From positions 744,001-808,000 of the forward strand of contig NZ_BMNE01000001.1 in the NCBI RefSeq assembly GCF_014646295.1: a stretch of 64,000 nt of DNA, given 5' to 3'. The notes beneath the pieces were generated by a model. That model saw only the letters and a program-made list of their open reading frames with translations. It was not told the DNA's origin and made no database searches. Shown here piece after piece: positions 42,600 to 58,305 of the stretch. How positions within the stretch are numbered: position 1 is the stretch's first letter; each line of letters starts with the position of its first letter. Source of the stretch: Nocardia rhizosphaerihabitans (GTDB lineage: Bacteria > Actinomycetota > Actinomycetes > Mycobacteriales > Mycobacteriaceae). A program made the translations under genes and the position numbers.

Positions 42600-43804
42600 G
42601 TGTTGCGCTGGATAACTGCCGGAGAATCCCATGGTCCCGCTCTCGTTGCCCTCCTGGAAGGGATGGTCGCCGGAGTCGAGGTGACATCGGACGATGTCTC
42701 CGCACAGCTCGCGCGCCGCCGGCTCGGATACGGGCGCGGCGCCCGCATGAAGTTCGAGGCCGACAAGGTCACCCTGGTCGGTGGCGTGCGCCACGGCCGG
42801 ACCATGGGTGGTCCGGTCGCGATCGAGATCGCCAATTCCGAGTGGCCCAAATGGACCGAGGTGATGTCGGCCGACCCGGTCGACGAGGCCGAGCTCGCCG
42901 GCATGGCGCGCAACGCGCCGCTCACCCGTCCGCGCCCCGGGCACGCCGATTACTCCGGCATGCTCAAGTACAACTTCGACGATGCCCGGCCGATCCTCGA
43001 GCGGGCCAGTGCGCGCGAGACCGCGGCCCGCGTCGCGGCGGGCACCATCGCCCGCAACTTCCTGCGCCAGGCCTTCGGCGTCGAGGTGATCTCGCATGTG
43101 GTCTCCATCGGCACCGCGGCCAACACCACCGGTGTCATCCCGGGCCCGCACGATCTCGACGCGATCGATGCCAGCCCGGTCCGCGCGTTCGACGCCGACG
43201 CCGAAGCGGCGATGATCGCCGAGATCGAGGCGGCCAAGAAGGACGGCGACACCCTCGGCGGCGTCGTCGAGGTGATCGTCTCCGGTCTGCCCATCGGGCT
43301 CGGTTCGTTCACCAGCGGCGAGCAGCGCCTCGACTCGCGCCTGGCCGCCGCCCTCATGGGCATTCAGGCGATCAAGGGCGTCGAGGTGGGCGACGGTTTC
43401 GAGACCGCGCGCAGGCGGGGCAGCCAGGCGCACGACGAGATGCGTCCCGGCCCCGACGGCGTGCTGCGCTCGACCAACCGGGCAGGCGGCCTCGAAGGCG
43501 GCATGACCAACGGCGAAGCCCTGCGGGTGCGCGCCGCGATGAAGCCGATCTCGACCGTGCCGCGCGCGCTGGCGACCGTCGACATGTCCAGCGGCGAGGA
43601 AGCCGTCGCCATCCACCAGCGCTCGGACGTGTGCGCGGTGCCCGCGGCGGGCGTGGTCGCCGAATCGATGGTGGCGCTGGTGCTGGCTCAGGCCGCGCTG
43701 GAGAAGTTCGGCGGCGACTCGCTGACCGAGACCCTCGACAACATCACCAGTTACGTCAAGCGGATCGGCAACCGCCCGCACGTGCCCGCGGACAGCCGCA
43801 CGTC

Positions 43805-43808
<4 letters not shown>
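42600..43808 (+). CDS. aroC: Chorismate synthase
   Basis: Last shikimate-pathway step: converts EPSP to chorismate with reduced FMN. The 402-aa protein starts at GTG 42600 ([17 protein letters not shown]), the canonical N-terminus; ATG 42591 would add three residues. Signatures include [19 protein letters not shown], the flavin-binding [15 protein letters not shown] and [10 protein letters not shown] near the middle. It heads the aroC-aroK-aroB operon with GTGA overlaps. Confidence 0.96.
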
Positions 43809-46158
<2,350 letters not shown>

Positions 46159-46165
46159 GACGAGT

Positions 46166-46194
46166 CGTGCCCGGCAGGAAACCTGCCGGGCACG
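46166..46194. terminator. Bidirectional terminator after aroB
   Basis: Perfect 13-bp stem CGTGCCCGGCAGG / CCTGCCGGGCACG with a 3-nt AAA loop between the convergent aroB and B-4DMT genes. Confidence 0.85.
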
Positions 46195-46208
46195 ATCACC
46201 AACGAGGC

Positions 46209-46655
46209 TCAGGTGGCGGGCGCGAACTCCGGCTCGGAGACCCGAGCAGCGGATTCGGGAGTGCGCCGCGCGCGGCGGCGACCGAACGCGACACCGACGA
46301 GCGCGGGCAGGAAGATCAGCAGCATGATGAACGAGGCCGCGGACGTCAGTTCGAACAGCGCCCCGGCATCGCCGAGTTCGATCCCGGGCACCTGATCGAG
46401 CACCCAGCACACCGCGCCGCTGGCGAGCCCGGCGACGGCGCCCGCGGCCAGCCAGCGCACGGTGAGATCGGCGGCAGTGCCCGAACGGCCGTCGCGCATG
46501 CCCCAGGCCACGACGACGGCCACGATCACCACGAGGCAGCCCGCCCGCCAGATCGTGCCGTAGGTCGGCGCGGACGCCATCGCGAATCCGAGCAGCAGCC
46601 GTAAGGCGACGACCAACGCGCCGAGAACGGTGGCTCGCAACACCCAAGCGGTCAT
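46209..46655 (-). CDS. B-4DMT-like four-helix membrane protein
   Basis: A 148-aa membrane protein with four helices: ATVLGALVVALRLLLGFAM, GCLVVIVAVVVAWGM, WLAAGAVAGLASGAVCWVL and FIMLLIFLPALVGVAFG. It resembles the actinobacterial B-4DMT family encoded near aro genes (M. tuberculosis Rv2536 region). ATG 46655 is used because AAGGTG precedes it. Transport function is only inferred from the family name. Confidence 0.75.
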   Translation of the reverse strand: MTAWVLRATVLGALVVALRLLLGFAMASAPTYGTIWRAGCLVVIVAVVVAWGMRDGRSGTAADLTVRWLAAGAVAGLASGAVCWVLDQVPGIELGDAGALFELTSAASFIMLLIFLPALVGVAFGRRRARRTPESAARVSEPEFAPAT

Positions 46656-46704
46656 GAGCAACACCTTAACCGGTAAAAACTAGAACAGGTATCAATTCTG
46701 CGGA

Positions 46705-47517
46705 TCAGGCGTTCGCGAGTGCCGCGGCCATCTCCGCGCGCGGCGCAGGCAGGCCGGTGAACTGCTCGACCTGACCGTAGGCCTGGTTCAGCAGCATCTG
46801 CAGGCCACTGACGACCGTGTGCCCGGCCGCCTCGACCGCGACGGCCAGCGGGGTCGGCCACGGGTTGTAGATCGCGTCCAGGACGACCGGCGCGACCGCG
46901 ACGGCCTCGGCGATCACGGCAGCGGCCTCGGCGGGCACGGTGCTCACCACGGCCCCCGCCGACGCGCACACCGCGCGCACCCGCTCCGCGTCGAGCGGCA
47001 CGACCGACGGCCGCATGCCGAGCTGTTCGGCCAGCGCCACCGCACTGCGGGCCCGGCCGGCATCGCGCGCGACCACGGTGACCGTCTTGGCGCCCAGTTC
47101 CGACAGCGCGAGCAGCGCGGGCCGTGCCGTACCGCCGGCACCGAGCACCACCGCCTCGTCGATCGCCTCGACACCGCCGCCGCGCAGCGCGCCGAGCACG
47201 CCGTCGACGTCGGTGCAGTCCGCCCGCCACCCGGACTCGGTGCGGACCAGGGTGTTGGCCGAGCCGACCAGCACGGCCCGCTCGGTGCGCTCGGCGGCGA
47301 AGGCCAGCGCCGCTTCCTTCCCCGGCATGGTCACCGACAGCCCGACCCATTCCGGGCCGAGGCCGCCGACGAGGCCGGGCAGCTGCGCGGCATCGCATTC
47401 GATGCGCTCGTAGGACCAGTCGAGGCCGAGCGCGCGGTAGGCGGCCAGATGCAGCTGGGGCGAACGCGAGTGCGCGATCGGCTTGCCGAGCACCGCCGCC
47501 TTGCGAACCTCAGCCAC
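46705..47517 (-). CDS. aroE: Shikimate dehydrogenase
   Basis: NADPH-dependent reduction of 3-dehydroshikimate. The 270-aa protein has the substrate site (LGKPIAHSRSPQLHLAAYRA, LSVTMPGKEAALAFA, with the catalytic K of MPGK) and the nucleotide site VVLGAGGTARPALLAL. It ends with GLQMLLNQAYGQVEQFTG. The GTG start at 47517 overlaps the mltG stop by 8 nt. It stays on the minus strand although aroC-K-B are on plus. Confidence 0.95.
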   Translation of the reverse strand: MAEVRKAAVLGKPIAHSRSPQLHLAAYRALGLDWSYERIECDAAQLPGLVGGLGPEWVGLSVTMPGKEAALAFAAERTERAVLVGSANTLVRTESGWRADCTDVDGVLGALRGGGVEAIDEAVVLGAGGTARPALLALSELGAKTVTVVARDAGRARSAVALAEQLGMRPSVVPLDAERVRAVCASAGAVVSTVPAEAAAVIAEAVAVAPVVLDAIYNPWPTPLAVAVEAAGHTVVSGLQMLLNQAYGQVEQFTGLPAPRAEMAAALANA

Positions 47518-49069
47518 CGTAGGGCCGGGAGCTGTCGAGGATGCCGCTGCGCTGCGCCTGGGTGACCAGTCGCAGGTGTTCCTGATAGCTGTCGGTGAAC
47601 AGGGTGGTGCCCTCCTTGTCGACGGTGACGAAGTACAGCCACGCCCCCGGCTCCGGATTCTCCATGGCCCGCAACGCCTCCAGCGACGGTGCCGCGATCG
47701 GAGTCACGGGCAGGCCCTGCATCGCGTAGGTGTTCCACGCGGTTTCCGTGGCGCGGTCGGCGTTGGTGGTCGCCACCTCGGTGGTGTCGAGGGTGTAGTT
47801 CACCGTCGAGTCGAACTGCAGCATCTGGTCGACCTCGAGCCGGTTCACGATCACCCTGGCCACTTTGCCCATGTCCTGCGGCTTCGCCTCACGCTCCACC
47901 AGGGAGGCGGCGATCAGGGTCTGGTACGGCGTCAGGCTCGTGGTGGCACCCGACTGGAGCAGTCCGGTCGACTCGTAGCGCTGCACACTCGAGGTCACCA
48001 ACTGCCGCAGGATCTGCTGCGGTGTGCCGCTCGGGTCGAAGTCCCAGTTGCCCGCCGCGATCAGACCTTCGAGCTGCCGGGACCGGTCCGGGGATTCCCG
48101 CACGCCCTTCATCGCCCATTCGGGCACGCCTAGTCCGGCCAGGTCCATGCTCGCGCCCGCGGCGTCGAGCTGTTCGTACGTCACGCACTTCTTGTCGGCG
48201 CCGTAGCAGCTTGCCTGGGCGACCTTGCGGTAGATGCCGTCGTAGCGCCCACCGGTGCTCGCGTCGTGCTTGTCGTGCAGCAACCGGCCTTCGGAGACGG
48301 TCACGTTGCCGACTCGCGACTTCCCGCCGACCAGCGTGGCGACGGCGTCGGCGGCCGGGCTGTTCACGCCGACCGCGTAGTACCCGGGCTGCACGCTGTT
48401 CATTCCCGCGTTCCGCACGGCCGCTTCGTAGAAGGCTTCGCGGCTGGCGACGACGCCCCGATCGTGCATGGCACCGGCGATCTGCGTCGCGGTGTCACCG
48501 GAATGCACCTGGACGACGACGAGCGCTCCGGGCGGGCCCGCGAAATCCGCGGGCGGGGCGAAGCTGCTCATCAGCTTGTAGCCGGCGAAACCGGCGGCGG
48601 AGACGAACAGCACGACCAGGACCGCGCCGACGACCCAGAGGTTGCGGCGGCGGCGTTGCCGCTCGGCCGCTTTGCGCGAGGCGATCCGGGATCGCTTGCC
48701 CCGGCCCGACGGCGCCTTGCCGCGGCCCGCGGCCTCCTTGCCCCGGCCCGCGGCCTCCTTGCCACGCCCACGCTCGGGCTTGGCACGTCCGTCGGCGCCT
48801 GCCCGGCCCGCGGGCGGACGCTGGCCGACGCGGCGGGGCGCGACAGCGGCCGGTTCGGGTTCCGGCTCGGGCTCGTCGTCGTAGACCTCGTCCTCGTAGC
48901 GCGGGATGACATTGGTGTCGTCATCGTCGTCCCAGCCGGGAGGCTCGGCCGCGGGGGGCTCGTCGCGCGCCGTGCGGGGATCCAGGCCCCAGTCGTCACG
49001 CCGGGGGTAGCGCCGATCAGCTTCCCTTGCCCGGTAGCGTTCCTCGGCCCTGGCCCATCGGTCGGTCAT
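47510..49069 (-). CDS. mltG: Endolytic murein transglycosylase MltG
   Basis: Membrane-bound lytic transglycosylase that cuts nascent glycan strands. The 519-aa protein has a long cytoplasmic N-terminus (about 1-140, acidic then Arg/Lys/Gly-rich), one membrane helix ([20 protein letters not shown]), and a periplasm-facing YceG domain with the catalytic Glu in [20 protein letters not shown]. The ATG at 49069 overlaps the ruvX stop (ATGA). It continues the alaS-ruvX-mltG-aroE run. Confidence 0.93.
   Translation of the reverse strand: MTDRWARAEERYRAREADRRYPRRDDWGLDPRTARDEPPAAEPPGWDDDDDTNVIPRYEDEVYDDEPEPEPEPAAVAPRRVGQRPPAGRAGADGRAKPERGRGKEAAGRGKEAAGRGKAPSGRGKRSRIASRKAAERQRRRRNLWVVGAVLVVLFVSAAGFAGYKLMSSFAPPADFAGPPGALVVVQVHSGDTATQIAGAMHDRGVVASREAFYEAAVRNAGMNSVQPGYYAVGVNSPAADAVATLVGGKSRVGNVTVSEGRLLHDKHDASTGGRYDGIYRKVAQASCYGADKKCVTYEQLDAAGASMDLAGLGVPEWAMKGVRESPDRSRQLEGLIAAGNWDFDPSGTPQQILRQLVTSSVQRYESTGLLQSGATTSLTPYQTLIAASLVEREAKPQDMGKVARVIVNRLEVDQMLQFDSTVNYTLDTTEVATTNADRATETAWNTYAMQGLPVTPIAAPSLEALRAMENPEPGAWLYFVTVDKEGTTLFTDSYQEHLRLVTQAQRSGILDSSRPYGG
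48695..48769 (-). repeat. Four 21-bp tandem repeats in mltG
   Basis: Units starting at 48695, 48716, 48737 and 48758 (21-bp period) encode GRGKxxx heptads ([28 protein letters not shown]) in the cytoplasmic basic region before the membrane helix. The period keeps frame, so copy number can vary without breaking the gene. Confidence 0.8.
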
Positions 49070-49631
49070 GCATCATCTCCGACCACGCTTGCCGTGTCTG
49101 CTGCGTCCTTCAACACCGAACTCCGCTCGTCCAACCATCCTTGCAGAATCGACACGGCTGCCGCCTGGTCGATCACCTGCCGCTGGCCACGTGCGCGAAC
49201 TCCGCTGTCGCGCAGCGCACGTGCAGCAGACACCGTAGTCAAACGTTCGTCGGAAAGGCGTATCGGAATCGGGTCGATCACCCGGCGCAACTCACGGGCA
49301 AACTTACGCGCGATGGTGGCCGCTGTCCCGTTTTCGCCGCGCAACGTGCGCGGGAGCCCGATGATCACCTCGACGGCTTCGTACTCCTGCACGATGTCGG
49401 CAATTCTTTTGATGTCGGCGGGTGGACCGGCCGCGCGCCCACCGGATTTCGCCGGTTTGGCGCGCGGCACGGTCTCCACCGGAGTCGCGAGGATACCGTC
49501 GGGGTCGCTCGAGGCGACCCCGATCCGCACGCTGCCGACATCGACGGCGATGCGACGGCCCCGGCCGGGGTCGGTCGCCGCGTCCGGGCGGTCGGCCGGG
49601 TCCTGTTCGGCTGGACCAGCAGTGGCGGGCA

Positions 49632-49632
<1 letters not shown>
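49066..49632 (-). CDS. ruvX: Holliday junction resolvase-like pre-16S rRNA nuclease
   Basis: YqgF/RuvX RNase H-like nuclease, implicated in pre-16S rRNA 5' processing and possibly recombination intermediates. The 188-aa protein has the first catalytic Asp in [20 protein letters not shown], the [14 protein letters not shown] motif and [10 protein letters not shown] ~28-residue Pro/Ala/Asp N-terminal extension precedes the core. The ATG at 49632 shares one base with the alaS TGA. Confidence 0.92.
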
Positions 49633-52298
<2,666 letters not shown>

Positions 52299-52373
52299 AG
52301 CAGTCCAGCTTACCGCCTGCATTCCACCTGTTTTCCGCCGGAGTCCGTGGTCTCGGCGACACCGCGCGCGGGG

Positions 52374-53720
52374 CTACTTCCCGCGGATGATGCGGCGCAG
52401 TTTGCCGAGCCTGCCGCCGACCTCGCGCTCGAAGCCGTGGTCGGTCGGCTGGTAGTAGTCGGTGCCGACCAGGTCGTCGGGCGGGTACTGCTGGGCGAGG
52501 ACGCCCTCGCGGGCGTTGTGCGGGAATTTGTAGCCCTGCGCGTTGCCGAGAGCGGCCGCACCGGCGTAGTGGCCGTCGCGCAGATGCGGTGGCACCGCGC
52601 CCGCCTTGCCCGCGGCGATGTCGGCCATCGCGGCGCCCAGCGCCGAGGTCACCGCGCCGGACTTGGGCGCGGTGGCGAGGTGGATGGTGGCTTGGGCCAG
52701 GGCCAGCTTGGCCTCGGGCAGGCCGACCAGCTGCACCACCTGGGCGGCGGCGGTGGCGGTCTGCAGCGCCATCGGGTCGGCCATGCCGATGTCCTCGCTG
52801 GCGTGGATCATCAGGCGGCGGGCGATGAAGCGGGGGTCCTCGCCCGCGGTGAGCATCCGCGCCAGGTAGTGCAGGGCGGCGTCGACGTCGGAGCCGCGGA
52901 TGGACTTGATGAAGGCGCTGATCACGTCGTAGTGCTGATCGCCGGCGCGGTCGTAGCGCACGGCCGCCTTGTCGACACTGGCCTCGACCAGTTCGACGTC
53001 GACCGTGCCGTCGAGCGAGGACTCGGCCGAGGCTTCCAGCGCGGTCAATGCGCGCCGCGCGTCACCGCCCGCGATGCGCACGATGTGGTCGAGCGCGTCG
53101 TCGGTGACCGCGTACTCACCCGCCAGCCCGCGTGGGTCGGCGATCGCGCGATCGAGAACCTGCCGGATGTCCTCGGGCGTGAGCGACTGCAGTTGCAGCA
53201 CCAACGAGCGCGACAGCAGCGGCGACACCACCGAGAACGACGGGTTCTCCGTGGTCGCGCCGACGAGCAGCACGATCCGGTTCTCCACCGCGGCCAGCAG
53301 CGCGTCCTGCTGGGTCTTGGAGAACCGGTGCACCTCGTCGATGAACAGGACGGTCTGCTCCCCCACCGACAGCCTGCGACGCGCCACGTCGATGACGGCG
53401 CGGACTTCCTTGACCCCCGCCGACAGGGCCGACAGCGCCTCGAACCGGCGACCGGTGGCCTGCGACAGCAGCGAGGCCAGCGTGGTCTTGCCGGTGCCCG
53501 GCGGGCCGTAGAGCAGCACCGAGGCCGCACCCGAGCCCTCGACCAGGCGGCGCAGCGGCGAGCCGGGGCCGAGCAGATGCTGCTGGCCGATCACCTCGTC
53601 GAGCGACTGCGGCCGCATCCGGACCGCCAGCGGGGCGCCGGGGTCACGCCGGACCACCGCGTCGAGTCCGTGCTCGGGCGCGGCGCGTTCTCCGGGCACG
53701 TCGAACAGGCTCTCGCTCAC
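52374..53720 (-). CDS. rarA: Replication-associated recombination protein A (RarA/MgsA)
   Basis: AAA+ ATPase of the clamp-loader/WRNIP1 class acting at stalled forks. The 448-aa protein starts at GTG 53720 ([18 protein letters not shown]); an in-frame start at 53810 lacks support. Motifs are [18 protein letters not shown], Walker [11 protein letters not shown], Walker [13 protein letters not shown] and sensor 1 [12 protein letters not shown]. The C-terminal tetramerisation domain ends [10 protein letters not shown]. It is 75 bp upstream of alaS, as Rv2559c is near alaS in M. tuberculosis, but intervening genes are absent. Confidence 0.94.
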   Translation of the reverse strand: MSESLFDVPGERAAPEHGLDAVVRRDPGAPLAVRMRPQSLDEVIGQQHLLGPGSPLRRLVEGSGAASVLLYGPPGTGKTTLASLLSQATGRRFEALSALSAGVKEVRAVIDVARRRLSVGEQTVLFIDEVHRFSKTQQDALLAAVENRIVLLVGATTENPSFSVVSPLLSRSLVLQLQSLTPEDIRQVLDRAIADPRGLAGEYAVTDDALDHIVRIAGGDARRALTALEASAESSLDGTVDVELVEASVDKAAVRYDRAGDQHYDVISAFIKSIRGSDVDAALHYLARMLTAGEDPRFIARRLMIHASEDIGMADPMALQTATAAAQVVQLVGLPEAKLALAQATIHLATAPKSGAVTSALGAAMADIAAGKAGAVPPHLRDGHYAGAAALGNAQGYKFPHNAREGVLAQQYPPDDLVGTDYYQPTDHGFEREVGGRLGKLRRIIRGK

Positions 53721-53836
53721 GTCGAGCAGGGTACCGGCGCGGTCGGACAAGTCCACGCCTGCGGAGACAGCCCGACGCAAAATTGAACGATTGACCAACA
53801 TTACGAACAAGACTTGCGCGTAAACCGGTCCGTGAG

Positions 53837-55513
53837 ATGAGATTGCTCCTCGTGGTCGAAAACAACGGCGTCATCGCCTCCGCGACAGGGCAGTTCGCCC
53901 GGCGCACCCTGTTCAAAGGCGGGACGGCGGCGGCCGCGGTGGTGGTGCTGAGTCCCGGGACGGCGCACGCGGCGAGCGCGGTGTTCCGCCACGGTGTCGC
54001 CTCCGGTGACCCACTCCCCGGCGCGGTGATCCTGTGGACCCGGGTCAGCGTCGCCGACGACGCGACCCCCGGCTCCGGCCTCGGCGCACCCGCGACGGTC
54101 CACTGGGAGATCTCCGCCAACGAGTCCTTCGCCGGTATCTCCGCCTCGGGCACGGTGACCACCACCGCCGACACCGATCACACCGTGAAGGTCGACGCGA
54201 CCGGCCTGGCGCCCGCCACCGACTACTTCTACCGCTTCACCGCCCTCGGCGAGACGTCCCCGGTCGGCCGCACCCGGACCGCGCCCGCGAACGACAGCGA
54301 CGTCGAGCGCCTGCGTCTGGGCCTGGTCTCCTGCTCCAACTGGGAAGCGGGCTGGTTCGGCTCCTACCGGCATCTGGCCGCCCGCACCGACCTGGACGCG
54401 GTCGTGCACCTGGGCGACTACCTCTACGAGTACGGCCGCGGCAAGTACACCGGACGCAGCGGCGCGGTGCGCGCGCACGAGCCGGCCAACGAGATCGTCA
54501 CCCTCGCCGACTACCGCACCCGGCACGGCCAGTACAAGACCGACCCTGACCTGATGGCGCTGCACGCGTCGGTGCCGTTCATCTGCACCTGGGACGACCA
54601 CGAGTCGGCCGACAACTCCTGGCGTGAGGGCTCGGAGAACCACGATCCCGCCGTGCACGGTCCGTGGAGCGCCCGCCGCGCCGCTTCCGCGCAGGCCTAC
54701 CTGGAGTGGATGCCGGTGCGCGCCACCCGCACCGGCACCGAGGTGCAGATCTACCGCAGGCTGCGGTTCGGCACCCTGGCCGAGCTGTCGATGCTGGACC
54801 TGCGCAGCTACCGCGACCACGAGGCCGGCCCCGGCGCCGGCTGGCGCAACGCCGACGACCCGGCCCGCACCATCACCGGCCGTGCCCAGATGGACTGGCT
54901 GACCGCGGGCCTGACCTCCTCCCCCGCGCAGTGGAAGCTGATCGGCAACTCGGTGATGGTCGCGCCGCTGGTGTTCCCGCCGCTGGAACCGGCGACCACC
55001 CAGGCGATCACCGAGGCGCTCGGCATCCCGCAGGGCGGCCTGACCGTCAACGGCGACCAGTGGGACGGCTACACCGCCGACCGGCGCACCCTGTTCCGGA
55101 CGATCGCCGACAACGAGGTGGGCGATGTCGTGTTCCTCACCGGCGACATCCACACCTCCTGGGCGGCCGATCTGCCGCTCAACGCGGCCGACTATCCCGG
55201 TGGTCCGACGGTCGGCGCGGAGTTCGTCATCCCGTCGGTGAGCTCCTCCAGTGTCGGCGACCTGCTGAAGATGCCGCCGCGCACCACGTCGGTCCCGGCC
55301 GAAGAGGCCATCAAGGCGGCCAATCACCACCTGCGCTACACCGAGCTCGACTCGCACGGTTTCGGCGTGCTCGAGGTGACCCCGGCGCAGGCGCAGATGG
55401 ACTGGTTCTACGTCGCCGACGTCACCGACCCGGCGACCGGCGTGCGGCACGGCGTATCGTTCGCCGTCCCGGCGGGTGGGCGCATCGAACCGAGACCGAC
55501 TCCGCTGCACTGA
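53837..55513 (+). CDS. phoD: PhoD-type alkaline phosphatase/phosphodiesterase, Tat-exported
   Basis: A 558-aa metallophosphoesterase. The N-terminal twin-arginine signal is [20 protein letters not shown] with cleavage likely after GTAHA. A fibronectin-like N-terminal domain ([20 protein letters not shown]) precedes the catalytic domain. PhoD metal-site motifs are [34 protein letters not shown] and [12 protein letters not shown]. PhoD enzymes hydrolyse phosphate diesters and wall teichoic-like polymers with Fe/Ca centres. The AT-rich 116-bp divergent region from rarA may hold a phosphate-responsive promoter, but I see no clear Pho box. Confidence 0.9.
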   Translation: MRLLLVVENNGVIASATGQFARRTLFKGGTAAAAVVVLSPGTAHAASAVFRHGVASGDPLPGAVILWTRVSVADDATPGSGLGAPATVHWEISANESFAGISASGTVTTTADTDHTVKVDATGLAPATDYFYRFTALGETSPVGRTRTAPANDSDVERLRLGLVSCSNWEAGWFGSYRHLAARTDLDAVVHLGDYLYEYGRGKYTGRSGAVRAHEPANEIVTLADYRTRHGQYKTDPDLMALHASVPFICTWDDHESADNSWREGSENHDPAVHGPWSARRAASAQAYLEWMPVRATRTGTEVQIYRRLRFGTLAELSMLDLRSYRDHEAGPGAGWRNADDPARTITGRAQMDWLTAGLTSSPAQWKLIGNSVMVAPLVFPPLEPATTQAITEALGIPQGGLTVNGDQWDGYTADRRTLFRTIADNEVGDVVFLTGDIHTSWAADLPLNAADYPGGPTVGAEFVIPSVSSSSVGDLLKMPPRTTSVPAEEAIKAANHHLRYTELDSHGFGVLEVTPAQAQMDWFYVADVTDPATGVRHGVSFAVPAGGRIEPRPTPLH

Positions 55514-55519
55514 GCAGGT

Positions 55520-56851
55520 CTACCCGGCGGCGTCTCGCTGGATCGACAGCCGGCCCAGGATCACCATTCCCGACGCGAACATGAGCAACGCCGGCACAGT
55601 CAGCACACCGGAATATCCGAGCCCGGAAAACGTCCAGAAACACAGCGGAAAGAAGGCTGTCATCCAGCCCAGCAATACCAGGCCTGGACGCACGCGGGTA
55701 TCACTGCCATCGCCCCGGTAGACAGCACCCACGAATCGATTCTGCACGGGCCGAACAGCTGCCAGCACAACCATCATCACGACGGCCAGCACAGCGAGCC
55801 ACACGAACCGCTGCCACCACCAGCTACCCGAACCGACGGTGAAATCAGGCGCGATTCCGGTCGAGAACAGCAGCGTTCCCACCGCGACGACCGGGACGAA
55901 GTTCCACAGGTACACGGTCATACTCGAGGCCGAGACCGCGCGAACTCTCGCCCACACCGCCGGACGAGCCAGCAGCCCGCGCAGCGCAGGCGCGATCAGC
56001 AGAACCACCCCGATCTGAGCGACGGCGAAGAAGAGAAACGCCGCCGACGGCGGGTTGGTGTTGCTGACTTCCTGGGTGGAAACCATGAGCATGCACAACG
56101 GAAACACGTCGAACCAGACGAGCGCGGTGTAGGCGGTCGCGCCGAGAATCGCCATCCCGGCCAGGTGGGCAACGCTCAGCCGCCGCTGGTACCACGAGAA
56201 GCCGAGGGCAAAGATCGCCCCCCAGACCATCAGGCCGCCGATCAGCCCCAGCGCATACACATCCAGGCGAACGGCGGCATAGTCGATCGCGGCCCCGGCA
56301 CCACCGAGCGCGATCGGCAGCCACAACCCCCATCGCGTGTGTGCGACGAACAGCCAAGGCGTCAAGGTCGAGACGACCAGATAGACCGGCAGGAACCAGA
56401 AATGCGACGCCAGCAACCAGCCGACATCGCCGCGAATGTCGGCATTCAGCCCGAGCGCACCGGCGAGAGCAAGAATCGGGACCGCGATCCCGACGTACAC
56501 GGCGGTGGGCAGGAGCAGGCGAAGCGCCCGGCTGTGCGCCCACTCCGCGGATTCGCGTTTCCTCCTGGTCCACGAATGGGCTGCAGTGAATCCGCCGGCG
56601 AGAAAGAACAGCGGCATCACCTGCATCCCGAGTGTCAGCCACTGCGTCCAGGGAATCAGTAAGAGAATCTCCGGCACGACGAGCTCGCCGTCCGTGTACT
56701 CCGGTGCGATGACGAGCCAGTGGCCTACGCAGACAACAAGTATCGACACCGCACGCAGGAAATCGACACACCGATCCAATTCCGGCGAGGGATCAGCTGC
56801 CGAATCCCGGCGCGATTCAGGCGAAGGTGCGGCAACAGATCGGTCGTCCAT
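55520..56851 (-). CDS. Acyltransferase 3 family membrane protein
   Basis: A 443-aa integral membrane protein with about ten helices and the acyltransferase-3 start ELDRCVDFLRAVSILVVCVG, including the H in VGHWLVIAPEY (probable catalytic His) and the FFLAGGFTAAHSW and SRALRLLLPTAVYVGI segments. Relatives O-acetylate or O-succinylate exported sugars and peptidoglycan. The ATG is at 56851. The gene seems a little less GC-rich than its neighbours (adenines and codons such as aga are more frequent), a weak hint of transfer. Substrate unknown. Confidence 0.85.
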   Translation of the reverse strand: MDDRSVAAPSPESRRDSAADPSPELDRCVDFLRAVSILVVCVGHWLVIAPEYTDGELVVPEILLLIPWTQWLTLGMQVMPLFFLAGGFTAAHSWTRRKRESAEWAHSRALRLLLPTAVYVGIAVPILALAGALGLNADIRGDVGWLLASHFWFLPVYLVVSTLTPWLFVAHTRWGLWLPIALGGAGAAIDYAAVRLDVYALGLIGGLMVWGAIFALGFSWYQRRLSVAHLAGMAILGATAYTALVWFDVFPLCMLMVSTQEVSNTNPPSAAFLFFAVAQIGVVLLIAPALRGLLARPAVWARVRAVSASSMTVYLWNFVPVVAVGTLLFSTGIAPDFTVGSGSWWWQRFVWLAVLAVVMMVVLAAVRPVQNRFVGAVYRGDGSDTRVRPGLVLLGWMTAFFPLCFWTFSGLGYSGVLTVPALLMFASGMVILGRLSIQRDAAG

Positions 56852-56942
56852 GGAAATCCTTGCGCAGCTACGTCGATCGGTTCAGGCATTGCGCCGTAGC
56901 TTGAATACACGCATCCCCCCTGCGTTCGTATGGCGTGGCCCG

Positions 56943-58112
56943 TTACTCCGCCCAGCGCTCTTCCAGCATCGCCGACACCTGCTCGGCGAAGTCACCGACC
57001 GCGTCGTCCCCGGTGACGCGCGCGTCCTCGGCCAGCGCCGACCAGCGGTTGATCAGCGCCTCCGAGCGCGGCACGGACAGGCCGTGTTCGCGCGCGGTGG
57101 CGATGCGGGTGTGATCGGCGGGCAGGAACCAGTACGTGGACAGCCACACCCAGATCAGGCGCGCCTCGAGGATCCGCTCGGCCAGCACGGTGTCGTCGGC
57201 CAGCGACGGCCACACCCCGACCACGACCGAGCGCCAGGCCTCCACCATCTCCCTGGCGCGGCTGCGCGAGAGCTCGAAATCGCAGAGGCAACCGGGGAAC
57301 GACACCAGCGCGTAGGCGATGTCGAGGGTGGCGTCGCGGAAACCGCCCCACTCGTAGTCGAGGAACCGGGCGCCCTCGTCGTTCATGATCACGTTGTCGG
57401 GGCACAGGTCCGACGGGCTGAACGCGCGGTACCGGCCGCCGGTGAACAGGCGGTTGCCGTGCACGATGCGCTCGGCGATCTCGCCGGGCACCTCGATGCC
57501 GAGTTCGGCCTCGAGCAGCCCGGGGACGTCGGCGATCGCGGCCTGGGCCTGCTGGGCGATCCCGTCGACGCGATGCACCGAGTCGACGCGGCGCATCAGG
57601 GCGACGAAGTCAGGCTCCCGCCCGACGGTCGCCGCGTGCATCCGGCCCAGCGCCTGCGCGAAGGCCATCAGCGCGTTGCGGGTGTTCGGCTCGGCGCGGG
57701 TCTGGAGCACGGAGGTGAGCAGCGCGTTGTCGCCCAGATCGGACAGCACCAGCAGCCGGTCGGGCACGCTGTGCGCGATCAGGTAGGCGCCGGGGCGCTG
57801 CTCGCGGCTCAGCGCGGTGGTGAACTGGTAGGACACCGCCTCACGGAGGAATGCCGCGTCGATGCTGGTGACTCCGGGCGCCATGCCACCGGTGCGGCGG
57901 TCCTGAGCGGAACCGCGCACCTGCTTCACGATCAGCGTGCGCGGCAGCGAGAAAGCGTTTTCCGCAACACGCACGCGTAGGACTGTCGTCCTACCACTGC
58001 CACTGAGCTCCATCGGATCACTCAGTTTCACCGCAGCACCCATTCGCTTTGTGAGCAACTGTTGTGCTGCGGACACGACGTCGGCGGCGCGTTCGGCCAA
58101 TAGTGCGGTCAT
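56943..58112 (-). CDS. Aminoglycoside phosphotransferase-like protein with altered catalytic loop
   Basis: A 389-aa protein of the APH/choline-kinase superfamily. An ATP-binding N-lobe (RTTVLRVRVAENAFSLPRTL, K63 region) is followed by helices with ALGRMHAATVG, then the catalytic-loop position FSPSDLCPDNVIMN (231-244) and the metal Asp in FLDYEWGGFRDATLD (D252). D235 and N240 are kept, but the usual HxD His is Pro and the second His is Cys. The gene may be a divergent kinase or a pseudokinase. It follows the acyltransferase by 91 bp in map order, on the same strand but upstream in transcription. Confidence 0.75.
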   Translation of the reverse strand: MTALLAERAADVVSAAQQLLTKRMGAAVKLSDPMELSGSGRTTVLRVRVAENAFSLPRTLIVKQVRGSAQDRRTGGMAPGVTSIDAAFLREAVSYQFTTALSREQRPGAYLIAHSVPDRLLVLSDLGDNALLTSVLQTRAEPNTRNALMAFAQALGRMHAATVGREPDFVALMRRVDSVHRVDGIAQQAQAAIADVPGLLEAELGIEVPGEIAERIVHGNRLFTGGRYRAFSPSDLCPDNVIMNDEGARFLDYEWGGFRDATLDIAYALVSFPGCLCDFELSRSRAREMVEAWRSVVVGVWPSLADDTVLAERILEARLIWVWLSTYWFLPADHTRIATAREHGLSVPRSEALINRWSALAEDARVTGDDAVGDFAEQVSAMLEERWAE

Positions 58113-58305
58113 CGCCTCTCAAGCTACTCGTACCTGGTCACTTCTAGCGAGCGGTTACACAACCTTTCCGCGTCGCCCGGCGTGTTGGCACCGAGGTTGC
58201 GCGAGTGTGACTGTTCGCTTGACACACCCGACTGTCGTCGGGTTTTCTCATCGTCAACTGCTGTGCGCCACACCGCAAACCGGTTGAGTCGAAAGGTCTA
58301 CCACA

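Noticed and set aside
53721..53836. Pho box upstream of phoD
   Set aside because: GTTCA-like fragments occur on the minus strand, but not as the regular 11-bp direct repeats of a PhoP operator.
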